Assembly: GCA_003281525.1 (NCBI GenBank)
Contig: QCBT01000002.1
Span: 1 to 64,000, forward strand
Source: Prochlorococcus sp. AG-347-J06
GTDB lineage: Bacteria > Cyanobacteriota > Cyanobacteriia > PCC-6307 > Cyanobiaceae
Direction: 5' to 3'
DNA length: 64,000 bases
The translations under genes and the position numbers were made by a program. Positions 63,640-64,000 of the stretch are shown here, one piece after another (position 1 is the stretch's first letter; each line of letters opens with the position of its first letter). The notes beneath the pieces are model-generated. The model was not told where the DNA came from, ran no database searches, and was given only the letters and a program-made list of their open reading frames with translations.

Positions 63640-64000
63640 TTAAACATTACCATAGACTATTAAATAATTTTCACCTTCCTCAAACACATCTAAAGAGGAT
63701 AGATCATTCTCTAAGATGAAATTTTTTAACTCTTTAAAAGTATAAGAAGCTCTTAAAGATGCATAATAATCATTAGTTAAAATTTCATTATATTTGGTTG
63801 AACATTGTGCTTTGAGTTCTAAAGCAGACTTTTCATCTAATGGCCTTTTTAAGTCCTTGTGAAAATTTACAGTAATATTACTAGATAAAATTCTTATTGT
63901 GTTGAAGAAATCTTCAAGATTGGTAATGTGATGAATCAAACTGTTGCTTACTAGTAAACTTATTCTTTTTTTAAATAAAAAATTATTTGATTTAATGTCT
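63640..64000 (-). CDS. class I SAM-dependent methyltransferase, 5' part outside window
   Basis: The ORF track starts at TTG 63939, but the frame stays open to the window edge and reads DIKSNNFLFKKRISLLVSNS then LIHHITNLEDFF. The SNSLIHHI segment is the classic strand-4 region of Rossmann methyltransferases, so the gene continues beyond 64000. The C-terminus has LKRPLDEKSALELKAQCSTK and DYYASLRASYTFKELKNFI, as in a known family of small-molecule methyltransferases. The target is unknown. Confidence 0.8.
   Translation of the reverse strand, partial: DIKSNNFLFKKRISLLVSNSLIHHITNLEDFFNTIRILSSNITVNFHKDLKRPLDEKSALELKAQCSTKYNEILTNDYYASLRASYTFKELKNFILENDLSSLDVFEEGENYLIVYGNV

Overview
The window reads as a chromosomal segment of a high-light-adapted Prochlorococcus. 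The DNA is strongly AT-rich. The genes present are typical of that group: petN, thf1/psb29, pcyA, sipA, an Hli protein, pstSCAB, a phnDCE set, Psb32-like, DUF92 and CPP1-like proteins. Most proteins are short and intergenic gaps are small. I see no tRNA, rRNA, insertion sequence or CRISPR array. Species assignment is inference from gene content; no database search was possible.

Layout. 1-11.8 kb is a conserved housekeeping and photosynthesis block on both strands. It holds the 5' part of rpsB with a possible pseudoknot leader, a family 2 glycosyltransferase, an apparent pcyA-devB-devC-devA operon, two M16 peptidases, sipA, ftsH converging on clpP, thf1 and petN. 11.9-18.5 kb is a run of small, mostly unrecognised genes (many under 60 aa and absent from the ORF track), plus a DUF2130 protein and an IF2_N-like protein. 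18.5-24.3 kb is a tight four-gene DNA-repair cassette: MBL-fold exonuclease, ATP-dependent DNA ligase, Lhr-like helicase and PdeM-type phosphoesterase. 25.5-29.2 kb is pstS-pstC-pstA-pstB, followed upstream by a K+ channel with an RCK domain.

30.5-42.7 kb looks like an accessory or island-type region. It has about forty tiny genes, many with a single membrane helix and in overlapping micro-operons, together with an SDR enzyme, an Hli protein, two DUF1651 paralogues with near-identical promoters, and a very short NAD-type DNA ligase-like protein. A gene-poor AT-rich gap near 33.3-33.8 kb carries a cluster of DnaA-box-like nonamers.

42.8-64 kb returns to conserved genes. These are a probable 6S RNA next to purK, aroB, a MidA-like methyltransferase, a TPM/Psb32-like protein, a phosphoesterase and nadA (both apparently with non-standard start codons), a Ctp protease, ispG, a family 4 uracil-DNA glycosylase, an aspartate aminotransferase, phnD-phnC-phnE, an SGNH hydrolase, a DUF92 protein, rsmE, DUF3531, an ABC ATPase, hslO, a CPP1-like protein, prfC, and the 3' half of a methyltransferase cut by the window edge.

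Functional themes are phosphorus acquisition (pst and phn), thylakoid and photosystem maintenance (FtsH, Thf1, Ctp, Psb32-like, Hli, PetN), and DNA repair (ligase cassette, UDG, mini-ligase). The most interesting non-gene signals are the rpsB leader, the paired DUF1651 promoter/operators and the DnaA-box cluster.
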